DNA of 64,000 nucleotides, from positions 1,178,001 through 1,242,000 of the forward strand of contig JAYPQE010000003.1 of the NCBI GenBank assembly GCA_038131795.1. Direction: 5' to 3'. The stretch comes from Eutrophobius brisbanensis. Its GTDB lineage: Bacteria > Pseudomonadota > Gammaproteobacteria > Eutrophobiales > Eutrophobiaceae. Shown piece after piece: positions 53,947 through 62,105 of the stretch. Made by a program: the position numbers and the translations under genes. Positions within the stretch are counted from its first letter, which is position 1; the number at the start of each line of letters is the position of its first letter. The notes under the pieces were generated by a model that did no database searches, had not been told where the DNA came from, and saw nothing but the letters and a program-made list of their open reading frames with translations.

Positions 53947-55638
53947 TTACTCAACGTAATAAAGAATCATATAGAGAAACAGTAATACCATCACCCATAG
54001 CACCATACTCCCAATGGGCCAGGTCCTGGCCAGGATACCGCTGGGACCATGGTGTCTGGATAACTTGTCAAGGAAGAAACCCAGGGTAAAGCGTACGGCC
54101 TGACCACCCATCTCACCCAGTACGCTGATGACAACCTTGATACCCCGGTAAATTGCTGGAAACATCCGCCGGTATAACCATTCAGCATCCAGGTTAACAG
54201 ATGGGATTTCATCCGGGTATCGACCGCTACGGTGCAGGAACACAACTCCAAGTATGGCAAAGGCCAGCAATTGTAACTGGGTCAGGACATGGGTCATGTC
54301 ATAGGGAGAATATGGCGCATCATACGGGAGAATGTCATACAGCATTGCCGGATAGCTGCCGATTGCCACACAGAGTACGGCAGCTATGGCCATTGCCAAC
54401 AACATGTTAACGGGTGGTTCCTTGGCCTTGATTCCCTGATCATGGGCAAAGAACGCAAAGTAAGGGATCTTGATACCGGCATGTTCAAGCACACCTGCAG
54501 AGGCGAACAACATGGCCATCCAGATACCCCAGTGACCTTCTTCCAGTAATGCGGACATCACCATGGATTTACTCACAAAGGCACTGAACAGGGGAAATGC
54601 CGAGATAGTCATGGCACCAATAATACAAAGTGTAGTGGTGATGGGCATAGCACGGTACAGCCCACCCAGGTCAGATGCCTTGGAGCGTCCGGTAACGTAT
54701 AACACTGCCCCCATGGACATAAATAACAACCCTTTAAATAGTACATCGTTGATGGCGTGTCCCACTGCCCCATTGAGGGCTAATGCCGATCCTATTCCGA
54801 TTCCCACCACCATAAAACCAAGCTGGTTAATCATGGAATAGGCAAGGACTTTTCTCAGGTCGTTTTCAATCACAGCAAAGAAAATCGGATAACAGGCCAT
54901 GAAGGCACCGATATAGATCAGGATTTCCGTACCGGGAAAGCCTCTGGCCATCGCGTAAATGGCCGCCTTGGTGGTAAAGGCACAGAGAAATACCGTACCG
55001 GTGGGTGTAGATGCCGGGTAGCCATCGGTGACCCAGTTATGTAAAAGCGGAAAACCACACTTAATGCCAAATGCCATAAAGATCAGCCAGGACGCACCGC
55101 TGCCCAGACCAATTTCATTGAAGCTAATGTCCCCGGTGGTCCACCATATCCAAAGTGCGCCACCCAGTAATAATACGCCTGACAGGACCTGGAACAGGAA
55201 GTATCTAAGACCGGCATGGAATGAGCGCTCATCCCTGGATGCCCAGATTAGAAAGGCCGATGTTAATCCCAGCAGTTCCCAAAATACGAACAATGTGAAT
55301 AAGTCTCCGGCAAAGACCGCACCTATGGCACTGCCTGCGTATAACAGTCCTGCCACGTGTTGCAATGTGTCCTTGAGATGCAGGGCAAACAGGATGCAAA
55401 TAAATGCCCCGAGATGAAACAGGTATCCAAATAACAGGCTGAGTTCATCCACACGGTATACAGTGAGTTCCAGGTCCAGCACCTGCAACATCACCATGGT
55501 GCCAGGCTCCGCCTGCATGACCTGGTACCCTCCAAACAGGGGGGCAGCCAGCATGATGGCAGAACGTAACCAACCACGGGTAAATACAGCCAGTATCCCG
55601 GCTATGAGAAATGGCAGGAAAGGATGCAAGTTAGTCAT
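53947..55638 (-). CDS. Third large antiporter subunit (NuoL/MrpA/MrpD-like)
   Basis: About 563 residues and some fourteen or more membrane helices, of the proton-conducting transporter family. The conserved Glu of the fifth helix is in TLFVFWELLGLTSAFLIW, the channel lysines in ALLHNWVTDGYP-type CGFPLLHNWVTDGYP and DLRKVLAYSMINQLGF. Start chosen at the ATG at 55638, which follows GGGGAGAGGATA and overlaps the preceding gene by eight bases; the frame open to 55704 is not used. It is the last gene of the operon and may stand in for the N-terminal half of MrpA. Confidence 0.87.
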   Translation of the reverse strand: MTNLHPFLPFLIAGILAVFTRGWLRSAIMLAAPLFGGYQVMQAEPGTMVMLQVLDLELTVYRVDELSLLFGYLFHLGAFICILFALHLKDTLQHVAGLLYAGSAIGAVFAGDLFTLFVFWELLGLTSAFLIWASRDERSFHAGLRYFLFQVLSGVLLLGGALWIWWTTGDISFNEIGLGSGASWLIFMAFGIKCGFPLLHNWVTDGYPASTPTGTVFLCAFTTKAAIYAMARGFPGTEILIYIGAFMACYPIFFAVIENDLRKVLAYSMINQLGFMVVGIGIGSALALNGAVGHAINDVLFKGLLFMSMGAVLYVTGRSKASDLGGLYRAMPITTTLCIIGAMTISAFPLFSAFVSKSMVMSALLEEGHWGIWMAMLFASAGVLEHAGIKIPYFAFFAHDQGIKAKEPPVNMLLAMAIAAVLCVAIGSYPAMLYDILPYDAPYSPYDMTHVLTQLQLLAFAILGVVFLHRSGRYPDEIPSVNLDAEWLYRRMFPAIYRGIKVVISVLGEMGGQAVRFTLGFFLDKLSRHHGPSGILARTWPIGSMVLWVMVLLFLYMILYYVE

Positions 55639-55906
55639 TATCCTCTCCCCGCTGTTCATAATAGTCTTCAGATCGACCAACGGCCTTTCTGAGTAACTTG
55701 GCAAGTATCACCACACCCACCAGTGCTGCAAATCCATACAGCGCATAGAACGCTGGAATTTTTTCAAGTGGCATATACACATGACGATGAACGATAAAGT
55801 CTGCCACCACCAGCAAACCGCAGACCGCATACAGGACATTCCTGATCCTCTGGCGGATAACAGGGTTATCTGCCCAACCTATATTTTCGTTATTACCGTT
55901 TTGCAT
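55631..55906 (-). CDS. Small two-helix membrane protein within the antiporter operon
   Basis: 91 residues. A hydrophilic start of about 20 residues, two membrane helices (about 26-42 and 52-70; NVLYAVCGLLVVADFIV and FYALYGFAALVGVVILAKLL), then a charged tail (YYEQRGEDND). It is not MrpC, F or G, which are all present elsewhere in the operon. Placed between two large antiporter subunits, ten bases after one and overlapping the other, so it is likely an extra structural subunit. Family not recognised. Confidence 0.65.
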   Translation of the reverse strand: MQNGNNENIGWADNPVIRQRIRNVLYAVCGLLVVADFIVHRHVYMPLEKIPAFYALYGFAALVGVVILAKLLRKAVGRSEDYYEQRGEDND

Positions 55907-55916
55907 AACTCACTCG

Positions 55917-57377
55917 TTATTCAATTATCATGGATGCGAGCATGTACCAGGGATCGGGATAGATAAAAAGTACCAGGCACATTATTGATGTCACCGTCAT
56001 GGCGATTAAACAATTCATTGGGGCTTCTTTCAGTCCCGGCTCATTATTTTCTGGTTCTCTGATGAAGCCACGTAAAGGAATGGGTAATAAATAAGCAATA
56101 TTCAACAATGAGCTTATCATCAGTGTCGCAAGCAGGAACAATTCACCCGCCTGTAAGGTCCCCAGTGCCAGGTACCATTTACTCCACATGCCGCCAAAGG
56201 GTGGCAGGCCAATAATACTCAAGGCCCCGATGGTATATGCGGTAAAGGTAAAAGGCATCTTTCTACCCAGACCATCAAGTTGACTGATTTCTGACTTGTG
56301 GGCGGCAACAAGTATAGCACCGGCAGCAAAAAACAGAGTGATCTTGGCAAATGCATGCATGACGATGTGCATAGAACCACCAATGATCCCTGCGCTGGTG
56401 GCCAATATTGCTCCCAGGGTCACATAGCCTAACTGACTGATAGTTGAATAGGCCAGCCTGGCCTTGAGATTGTCCTTGGTCATGGCTGTCAAGGATGCCA
56501 GCAATATAGACAAGGCAACGACGTACAGCAGAATTTCCCGACCGGGTAATTCAATCAGGGTATCGACGCCAAAAATATAAACGGCAATCTTGATCAATGA
56601 AAATACCCCCGCCTTAACCACCGCCACGGCATGCAACAGGGCACTGACCGGGGTGGGTGCCACCATGGCTGCAGGCAACCAACGATGGAATGGCATTAAT
56701 GCCGCTTTACCCACACCAAAGAAAAACAATAACAAAATAACGCTTAATGTCATGGAAGACGCTGTGCCGGCTAATATTCCTCCTGGGGTAAATTCCAGGG
56801 TACCGGCCAGATACCAGGTCCATATCAAGGCCAACAACAGGAAAGTAATGGATGTTGTCAGTAATATTCCAAGGTAAACCCTGCCCGCACGACGTGCCGC
56901 ATCCGTCCCCGCATGGGTAACCAGTGGATAGGTAGACAGGGTCAGGACTTCGTAAAAGACAAACAGGGTAAAAAGATTACCTGAGAATGCCACACCTAAT
57001 GTTACGGATATGGCGATGGCAAAAAACATAAAAAATCGGGTCTGGTTTTCTTCATGATGACCACGCATGTAACCGATGGCATAGACTGAGGTAACTATCC
57101 ATAGAAAACCGGCAATCAAGGCAAATAACATCCCTAGTGGCTCTAGTGTCAGCTCAATAGGCACACCCGGGAATGGTTCAGCAATTTGAAAAGTTGGTTG
57201 CTCACCTTGCATGACCCTTTGAGCAAGTGGCAATAACAGACCAAAGACAATGGTTGCGGTAATAATAGAAACCGCTTCACGCAGGTTTGGATTTTTTTCA
57301 CCAATAATACGGATCAAGGCCGCCGCGATTAGTGGCAGTATCATGATAATGGGCATCATCAAATCCTGTTCCGCCAT
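55917..57377 (-). CDS. Second large antiporter subunit (MrpD/NuoM/NuoN-like)
   Basis: 486 residues, about fourteen membrane helices. Conserved Glu in TLFVFYEVLTLSTYPLVTH; lysine positions in GKAALMPFHRWLPAAMVAPTPVSALLHAVAVVKAG and DNLKARLAYSTISQLGYV (key residues K, H, K). It would move protons or Na+ through the membrane arm of the complex. Starts on the last base of the preceding mrpD gene, so it is translationally coupled. It is a paralogue of that gene, not a duplicate fragment. Confidence 0.88.
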   Translation of the reverse strand: MAEQDLMMPIIMILPLIAAALIRIIGEKNPNLREAVSIITATIVFGLLLPLAQRVMQGEQPTFQIAEPFPGVPIELTLEPLGMLFALIAGFLWIVTSVYAIGYMRGHHEENQTRFFMFFAIAISVTLGVAFSGNLFTLFVFYEVLTLSTYPLVTHAGTDAARRAGRVYLGILLTTSITFLLLALIWTWYLAGTLEFTPGGILAGTASSMTLSVILLLFFFGVGKAALMPFHRWLPAAMVAPTPVSALLHAVAVVKAGVFSLIKIAVYIFGVDTLIELPGREILLYVVALSILLASLTAMTKDNLKARLAYSTISQLGYVTLGAILATSAGIIGGSMHIVMHAFAKITLFFAAGAILVAAHKSEISQLDGLGRKMPFTFTAYTIGALSIIGLPPFGGMWSKWYLALGTLQAGELFLLATLMISSLLNIAYLLPIPLRGFIREPENNEPGLKEAPMNCLIAMTVTSIMCLVLFIYPDPWYMLASMIIE

Positions 57378-58858
57378 TATCGCCCTGCCCCCATCAGCAT
57401 TTCAGCTGCTTTCTGTGCAGCATCGATTGTCAGTTCCGTATGAATACCAAAATAGAGACTGGCACCGATTAATAGCCAGGTTGGTATTAGCAACTGCAAT
57501 GGGGCTTCCTTTACTACAACCTCGCCCTCATCAACCTTATTAAAATAGGCCGCTTCAACCAGTTTCCACATATAGATTACAGCCAATAAGGACCCTACCA
57601 GGACAACAACGGCTATAGGCCAGTAACCTTGTTCCAGGGTAGCCAGGACCAGATACCATTTGCTTATGAAGCCCACTGTGAGAGGCACACCAATCAGACT
57701 CAAACCACCGACGACTATAGCCGCCATGGTCCAGGGCATGGTCTGACCCAGTCCTTTGAAATGTTCGATACGCGCTGCCCCCATATGATAGGCAATCCCG
57801 CCAAGGGCCAGGAACAGTCCCCCTTTCATCAGGGCATGATTGAACAGATGCAATATCCCGGAGGTGATACCGGTGACAGACGCAAGGCTAATTCCCAAAA
57901 TCATGTATCCTATCTGGGCCACACTGGAATAGGCCAACAGGCGTTTAATATTCTGCTGAAATATGGCCACGGTTGATCCGATCAGTATCGCCGGGATAGA
58001 CATAAGCATGAGCACCGTACCCATAGGCATAACCTCGAATGCAAATGTCACACCAAATATAATAAAGACAAAACGTAATAACACATATATCGCAACTTTT
58101 GTCGCTGTTGCAGACAGAAATGCACTTACCGCCGAGGGGGCATAGGCATAAGAATTTGGTAGCCATAGATGTAATGGAAACAGGGCCAGTTTGAGACAAA
58201 TCCCTACTGTCAGGAATGCAATTGATGCCCGTATAGTCCTTGTGTCTAACACGTCGGGGATCCTGCCAGCCAGATCCTGAATATTCAGCGTCCCCGTCAT
58301 CATATACATCAAGCCTATTCCGATCAGGATAAAAGTCGCACCCAATGTCCCCATAATCAAATATTGAAATGCAGCAGTTAGTGCACGTCTGTCATTACCC
58401 AGGCTCACCAGGGTATAGGTTGAAAGAGAAGAGATCTCAAGAAACACAAAAACATTAAAGGCATCACCGGTAATGACTATGCCCAGCAACCCGGCAAGGC
58501 ACAACAGGTAAGCAGAGTAAAACAGGGTTTGTTTGTGTGGAGCTATTTCACGCTCTACACTCTTGCCGGCATAGAGAATAACAATAGCCCCAATCAACGA
58601 AACGATTAATAAAACAAAGCTACTAACTTCATCGACACGTAATTCAATTCCCCAGGGTGGCGCCCAGTTTCCCATTTCATAGGATATAGCACCAGTATTA
58701 ACCACTGCTGAAAGTAATTCCACACTGATACCCAGGGTGGCAAGACAGATTACCATGGTAAAAAACCACACCAGCTTTGGTCTGAATAGAATCAAACATA
58801 GTGGTGCCGAGATTAACGGCAGAACAATCTGTAAAGCGGGTAGATTATTACTGATCAA
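57377..58858 (-). CDS. mrpD: Cation/proton antiporter subunit D
   Basis: 493 residues. NuoM/NuoN-like large subunit with the channel Glu in AFNVFVFLEISSLSTYTLVS and lysines in LKLALFPLHLWLPNSYAYAP (K and H) and NIKRLLAYSSVAQIGYM. It follows mrpC directly with a 4-base overlap, as in classical Mrp operons, which is why I give it the name mrpD. Function: Na+(or K+)/H+ exchange as part of the hetero-oligomeric Mrp complex, supporting pH and salt balance. Confidence 0.9.
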   Translation of the reverse strand: MISNNLPALQIVLPLISAPLCLILFRPKLVWFFTMVICLATLGISVELLSAVVNTGAISYEMGNWAPPWGIELRVDEVSSFVLLIVSLIGAIVILYAGKSVEREIAPHKQTLFYSAYLLCLAGLLGIVITGDAFNVFVFLEISSLSTYTLVSLGNDRRALTAAFQYLIMGTLGATFILIGIGLMYMMTGTLNIQDLAGRIPDVLDTRTIRASIAFLTVGICLKLALFPLHLWLPNSYAYAPSAVSAFLSATATKVAIYVLLRFVFIIFGVTFAFEVMPMGTVLMLMSIPAILIGSTVAIFQQNIKRLLAYSSVAQIGYMILGISLASVTGITSGILHLFNHALMKGGLFLALGGIAYHMGAARIEHFKGLGQTMPWTMAAIVVGGLSLIGVPLTVGFISKWYLVLATLEQGYWPIAVVVLVGSLLAVIYMWKLVEAAYFNKVDEGEVVVKEAPLQLLIPTWLLIGASLYFGIHTELTIDAAQKAAEMLMGAGR

Positions 58859-59211
58859 AACGAACCATCCTGTTCATGTATTTCATCTTCTTCGACACTG
58901 CCATATTCTTCGTAGATACTCACTATCAATGCCAGGGCAAGGGCTGTTGTGGCAACACCAACAACAATGGCGGTCAGCATCAAAACATGGGGCAATGGGT
59001 TGGAAAAAATCTCCACTCCTTCGGTCAAAATCGGTGCAGCTCCATCTTTGACCTTTGCCATACTGACATACATGATGATCACGGAAGTCTGGAAGATATT
59101 CAGACCAACAACTTTCTTTAACAAATTCCCTTTTGCAATGACGATATAAAAGCCTGTCATCATCAGAATGATGACAATCCAGTAATTATATAAACCAAGA
59201 AACATATTCAT
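58855..59211 (-). CDS. mrpC: Cation/proton antiporter subunit C (NuoK-like)
   Basis: 118 residues with three membrane helices. YNYWIVIILMMTGFYIVIAK opens the protein, and PLPHVLMLTAIVVGVATTALALALIV is the conserved third helix of MrpC/NuoK; LKKVVGLNIFQTSVIIMY is the second. Overlaps mrpB by one base and mrpD by four. The acidic C-terminal tail is a little longer than usual. Confidence 0.93.
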   Translation of the reverse strand: MNMFLGLYNYWIVIILMMTGFYIVIAKGNLLKKVVGLNIFQTSVIIMYVSMAKVKDGAAPILTEGVEIFSNPLPHVLMLTAIVVGVATTALALALIVSIYEEYGSVEEDEIHEQDGSF

Positions 59212-60170
59212 TATTCTTCAATGGACTGGATGCGTTTACGATCGGAAAAATCAAAAAAGATTGACAGCATAACCGCTGTCACTGTGATGCCTACACCAAG
59301 CTCTACAAGTAGAATTCCATAATGCTGTCCATGTACCGGATCATGGGCCAGCACGTTATAGCCCAGGAAATTGCCCCCCAGGAACATGGTCAAAACTCCA
59401 ACGCCCGCATAAATCAGAACACCCACTGCCATCAACACATGAATAACCATGGGGCTGATGACTTTTTGTGCCTTCTCCGTTCCAAAAATAATTGCATAGA
59501 GAATAATGGCTGCTGCAAATATCACGCCCGCCTGGAACCCACCTCCCGGCCCATAATCACCATGAAACTGGATATACAGCCCGTATAGTATGATAAGTGG
59601 AATCAGGGCTTTTGCTATAACCCTCAGAATAAGGTGATGCGACATAGACGGGCTTGGGACCTTGATTTCAGGCCGCTTCCCAAATCTACCGAGCAAGGTC
59701 ATTACACCCAGACCTGCAGCAAAGATAACGACAACCTCTCCGAGGGTATCATAGCCCCGATAGCTGGCCAGCACTGAGGTAACAATATTGGGAACACCAA
59801 TCTCTTCCCCGGACTGCTGAATATACCTTGGGGCCACATGCTGGTGGATAGGATCACTTGGATCAGAGAAATAAGGCATGTCCAGGGTGGCGTATATCAA
59901 TGCTGCACCGGTCACCGCAACGACCATTAGTGGTAACGTTGGGCCATATGAGTATTCTTTTTCTTTCCGCGTGGTCAGTGCCAAAGTACCCAGCATGAGT
60001 ACCGTTGAGATGCCGGCCCCTACCGCCGCCTCAGTCAATGCCACATCTACGGCGTCCAGGTTCACAAAAAAACTGGCGGAAACCAGACTGTAAATACCAA
60101 ACAGTATGACAATGGCGAATAAATCACGCATAAACACGATGGACAATGCGGTGACCATCAATATCCCCAT
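59211..60170 (-). CDS. mrpB: Antiporter subunit B fused to the MrpA C-terminal (DUF4040/MbhD-MbhE) part
   Basis: 319 residues in two parts. Residues about 1-170 match the C-terminal piece of MrpA: the DUF4040 helices (FGIYSLVSASFFVNLDAVDVALTEAAVGA, key residues D, A, T, E) and the MbhE-like RGYDTLGEVVVIFAAGLGV. From about 180 on it is MnhB: PLIILYGLYIQFHGDYGPGGGFQAG and YGILLVELGVGITVTAVM. In Bacillus these parts are split between MrpA and MrpB; in archaeal Mbh they are the separate proteins D, E and F. The layout here fits the Mbh-like arrangement. Confidence 0.88.
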   Translation of the reverse strand: MGILMVTALSIVFMRDLFAIVILFGIYSLVSASFFVNLDAVDVALTEAAVGAGISTVLMLGTLALTTRKEKEYSYGPTLPLMVVAVTGAALIYATLDMPYFSDPSDPIHQHVAPRYIQQSGEEIGVPNIVTSVLASYRGYDTLGEVVVIFAAGLGVMTLLGRFGKRPEIKVPSPSMSHHLILRVIAKALIPLIILYGLYIQFHGDYGPGGGFQAGVIFAAAIILYAIIFGTEKAQKVISPMVIHVLMAVGVLIYAGVGVLTMFLGGNFLGYNVLAHDPVHGQHYGILLVELGVGITVTAVMLSIFFDFSDRKRIQSIEE

Positions 60171-60189
60171 GAGAACGATGTCAATGATA

Positions 60190-60516
60190 TTAACTATTGT
60201 TGTTCTCCTTATCTTTTAAAAATGGTTTTAAACCACTGTGTAAAGCAGATTTTGCAAGAGAATGGGCCGATGTTGGGCTGGTATAGGTGATGATTAACAA
60301 TACCAGTAACAGCTTGACAATCATCATCCACGAATTTGCCTGCAGCATCAGTCCAATGACTATCAGGATGGTGCTTAAGGTATCGGTCACACTGGCGGCA
60401 TGTAATCGGGTAAAGAAGTCCGGAAACCTGAACAGCCCGACTGCACCGGTGACCCCCAAAAAACCACCTGATAGTAAACAGACCCAGCTTAGAATATTCA
60501 GGAACAAATCCATCAT
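60190..60516 (-). CDS. mrpG: Cation/proton antiporter subunit G
   Basis: 108 residues with three membrane helices. VTGAVGLFRFPDFFTRLHAASVTDTL is the G-x-x-R-x-P-D-x-x-x-R-x-H-A signature of MrpG/MnhG (key residues G, R, P, D, R, H, A). Start overlaps the mrpF stop by four bases; mrpB follows after 19 bases. A small but essential subunit in characterised Mrp complexes. Confidence 0.95.
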   Translation of the reverse strand: MMDLFLNILSWVCLLSGGFLGVTGAVGLFRFPDFFTRLHAASVTDTLSTILIVIGLMLQANSWMMIVKLLLVLLIITYTSPTSAHSLAKSALHSGLKPFLKDKENNNS

Positions 60517-60788
60517 TGCCCCTCCGAGTCGGGTTGCTGCTGCTTGTTATACTCAAAGAAACGTAAAACTGCGATGATACTGATAAAGTTAATCAGCGCA
60601 TATACCAGCGCAATATCCACCATGTCCCCACGTCCAGCGGTAACGCTTAATACTGAGATCAATAAAACGGTCTTGGTGCCCACCACGTTAACGGCAAGGA
60701 TACGGTCATACAGTGTGGGCCCTAGCACCGCCCTGATCAGGGCTATTACCATTACCACCAGAATAATAATTGAAATCGCAGTGAACAT
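60513..60788 (-). CDS. mrpF: Cation/proton antiporter subunit F
   Basis: 91 residues, three membrane helices. The middle segment RAVLGPTLYDRILAVNVVGT holds the R-x-x-x-G-P-x-x-x-D-R-I/V signature of MrpF/MnhF, and GDMVDIALVYALINFI the third helix with its conserved Asp. Follows mrpE by six bases and overlaps mrpG by four. Normal length. Confidence 0.95.
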   Translation of the reverse strand: MFTAISIIILVVMVIALIRAVLGPTLYDRILAVNVVGTKTVLLISVLSVTAGRGDMVDIALVYALINFISIIAVLRFFEYNKQQQPDSEGQ

Positions 60789-60794
60789 ATCCGG

Positions 60795-61268
60795 TTATCT
60801 CTCCAGTTTACTCACTTGCCTGTCCATCTCTCCGGTCATTACCCCCGCCTTACCTTCTTCACTCAGGGCATGGACTTCAAATGTATCACCATCGATATCC
60901 AATGTAATTGTTCCCGGCGTCATGGTGATGGAATTTGCATACAGGACGCGACAGACATCAGATTTTTGAGAGGCCTTGACTTTAAATACCGTGGGGCTTA
61001 TCGCTTCTTCACCTTTCCAAACACGCATGACCACATCAATGTTGGATTTCACAATTTCGATTAACAGCCAGAATAAGTAGTAAGGCAGATAAAAACTCAT
61101 TACGATTGATGGCTCTGATTCTCCATCAACCCGCTCCATGCGTTTGGAAATATAGAGTATAAGTAATATTGACAAGGTGCCAAGGCCCAGTAACAACGGC
61201 GTATAATGCCCGGAATTGATCAACCAGAAGACAGCCAATATAACTGCCAGACTCAAGATTTGTTTCAA
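60795..61268 (-). CDS. mrpE: Cation/proton antiporter subunit E, probable TTG start
   Basis: About 157 residues. Two membrane helices at the N-terminus, then IVMSFYLPYYLFWLLIEIVKSNIDVV, and SNSITMTPGTITLD-like YANSITMTPGTITLDIDGDT, the hallmark of MrpE. The frame opens with a TTG at 61286, but the strong ribosome site GGGAGGGG lies after it and fits the TTG at 61268 (spacing about seven bases), so I place the start there. First gene of the nine-gene operon; its promoter must lie in the 200-base region shared with the divergent sco gene. Confidence 0.88.
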   Translation of the reverse strand: MKQILSLAVILAVFWLINSGHYTPLLLGLGTLSILLILYISKRMERVDGESEPSIVMSFYLPYYLFWLLIEIVKSNIDVVMRVWKGEEAISPTVFKVKASQKSDVCRVLYANSITMTPGTITLDIDGDTFEVHALSEEGKAGVMTGEMDRQVSKLER

Positions 61269-61466
61269 CGCCTTATCCCCTCCCAAAAATATATAAAGCT
61301 CAGCGAAGCGTTAGTATAACAAGATATTTACTGAGGCTCCCAGTCACTAAATGTAGAAATTTATTGATTTTTCGTCAGTTTTATACTTGACATTATTGTT
61401 AAGAACGTGCAATCACTCTTATAAATAATGTATATCAGTCATCGAGTAATTGTATAATTTTCAAAT

Positions 61467-62105
61467 ATGATAAAAAAACGCAAATTAAAGAGTTTAATAC
61501 TGTTCACCGGCCTGTTAGTAATTGGTGCGGCGATTGGGCTGTTCATGTCCCGGTTTTATTCGGTACCGGACAAACCACCACAAATCAATGGCATGCTCTG
61601 GCCAAATCCAAAAATGATTGAGGACTTCATGACCATAGACCAGGATGGTAAGTCATTCAATGTAGAAAATTTGCATGATAAATGGTCGTTAATTTTCTTT
61701 GGTTACACCCATTGTCCAGACGTCTGCCCTATCTCTTTAACGGTACTCGACCAGTTCTATAATAAAGTAACGGATAAGGAGAATATTCAGATCATCTTTG
61801 TCACCGTTGATCCTGAAAGGGACACCCCTGAGCGTTTGAAGGAATATCTGGCCTTTTTTGAACCCGGTTTTGTCGGTTTGGGGGGGACGATTGACCAGAT
61901 CACCTCCCTGACCGACCAGATTGGCATCGCTTATTTATATCAACTTCCCCAAAGTGATGGCAGTTATCTCGTTGACCACACCAGTTCCATTTTTCTGTTT
62001 GACCCACAGGCACGGCTGGTATCTATTTTTTCAGCGCCCCATTCAGTAGACGAAATACATTCCAGGTTCTCCGAAATTCGGGAATTCTTGTCCAGCCACA
62101 AGTGA
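61467..62105 (+). CDS. Sco1/SenC-type copper chaperone
   Basis: 212 residues, with one N-terminal membrane anchor (about 8-27) and a periplasmic thioredoxin-like domain. The copper ligands are Cys83 and Cys87 in GYTHCPDVCPISL and His171 in LVDHTSSIFLFD. It delivers copper to the CuA site of cytochrome oxidase or reduces its thiols. A TATAAT at 61453-61458 lies so close to the ATG that, if used, the message would be almost leaderless. Its stop overlaps the next start (GTGA), coupling it to a PCuAC domain, the usual functional partner. Confidence 0.93.
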   Translation: MIKKRKLKSLILFTGLLVIGAAIGLFMSRFYSVPDKPPQINGMLWPNPKMIEDFMTIDQDGKSFNVENLHDKWSLIFFGYTHCPDVCPISLTVLDQFYNKVTDKENIQIIFVTVDPERDTPERLKEYLAFFEPGFVGLGGTIDQITSLTDQIGIAYLYQLPQSDGSYLVDHTSSIFLFDPQARLVSIFSAPHSVDEIHSRFSEIREFLSSHK

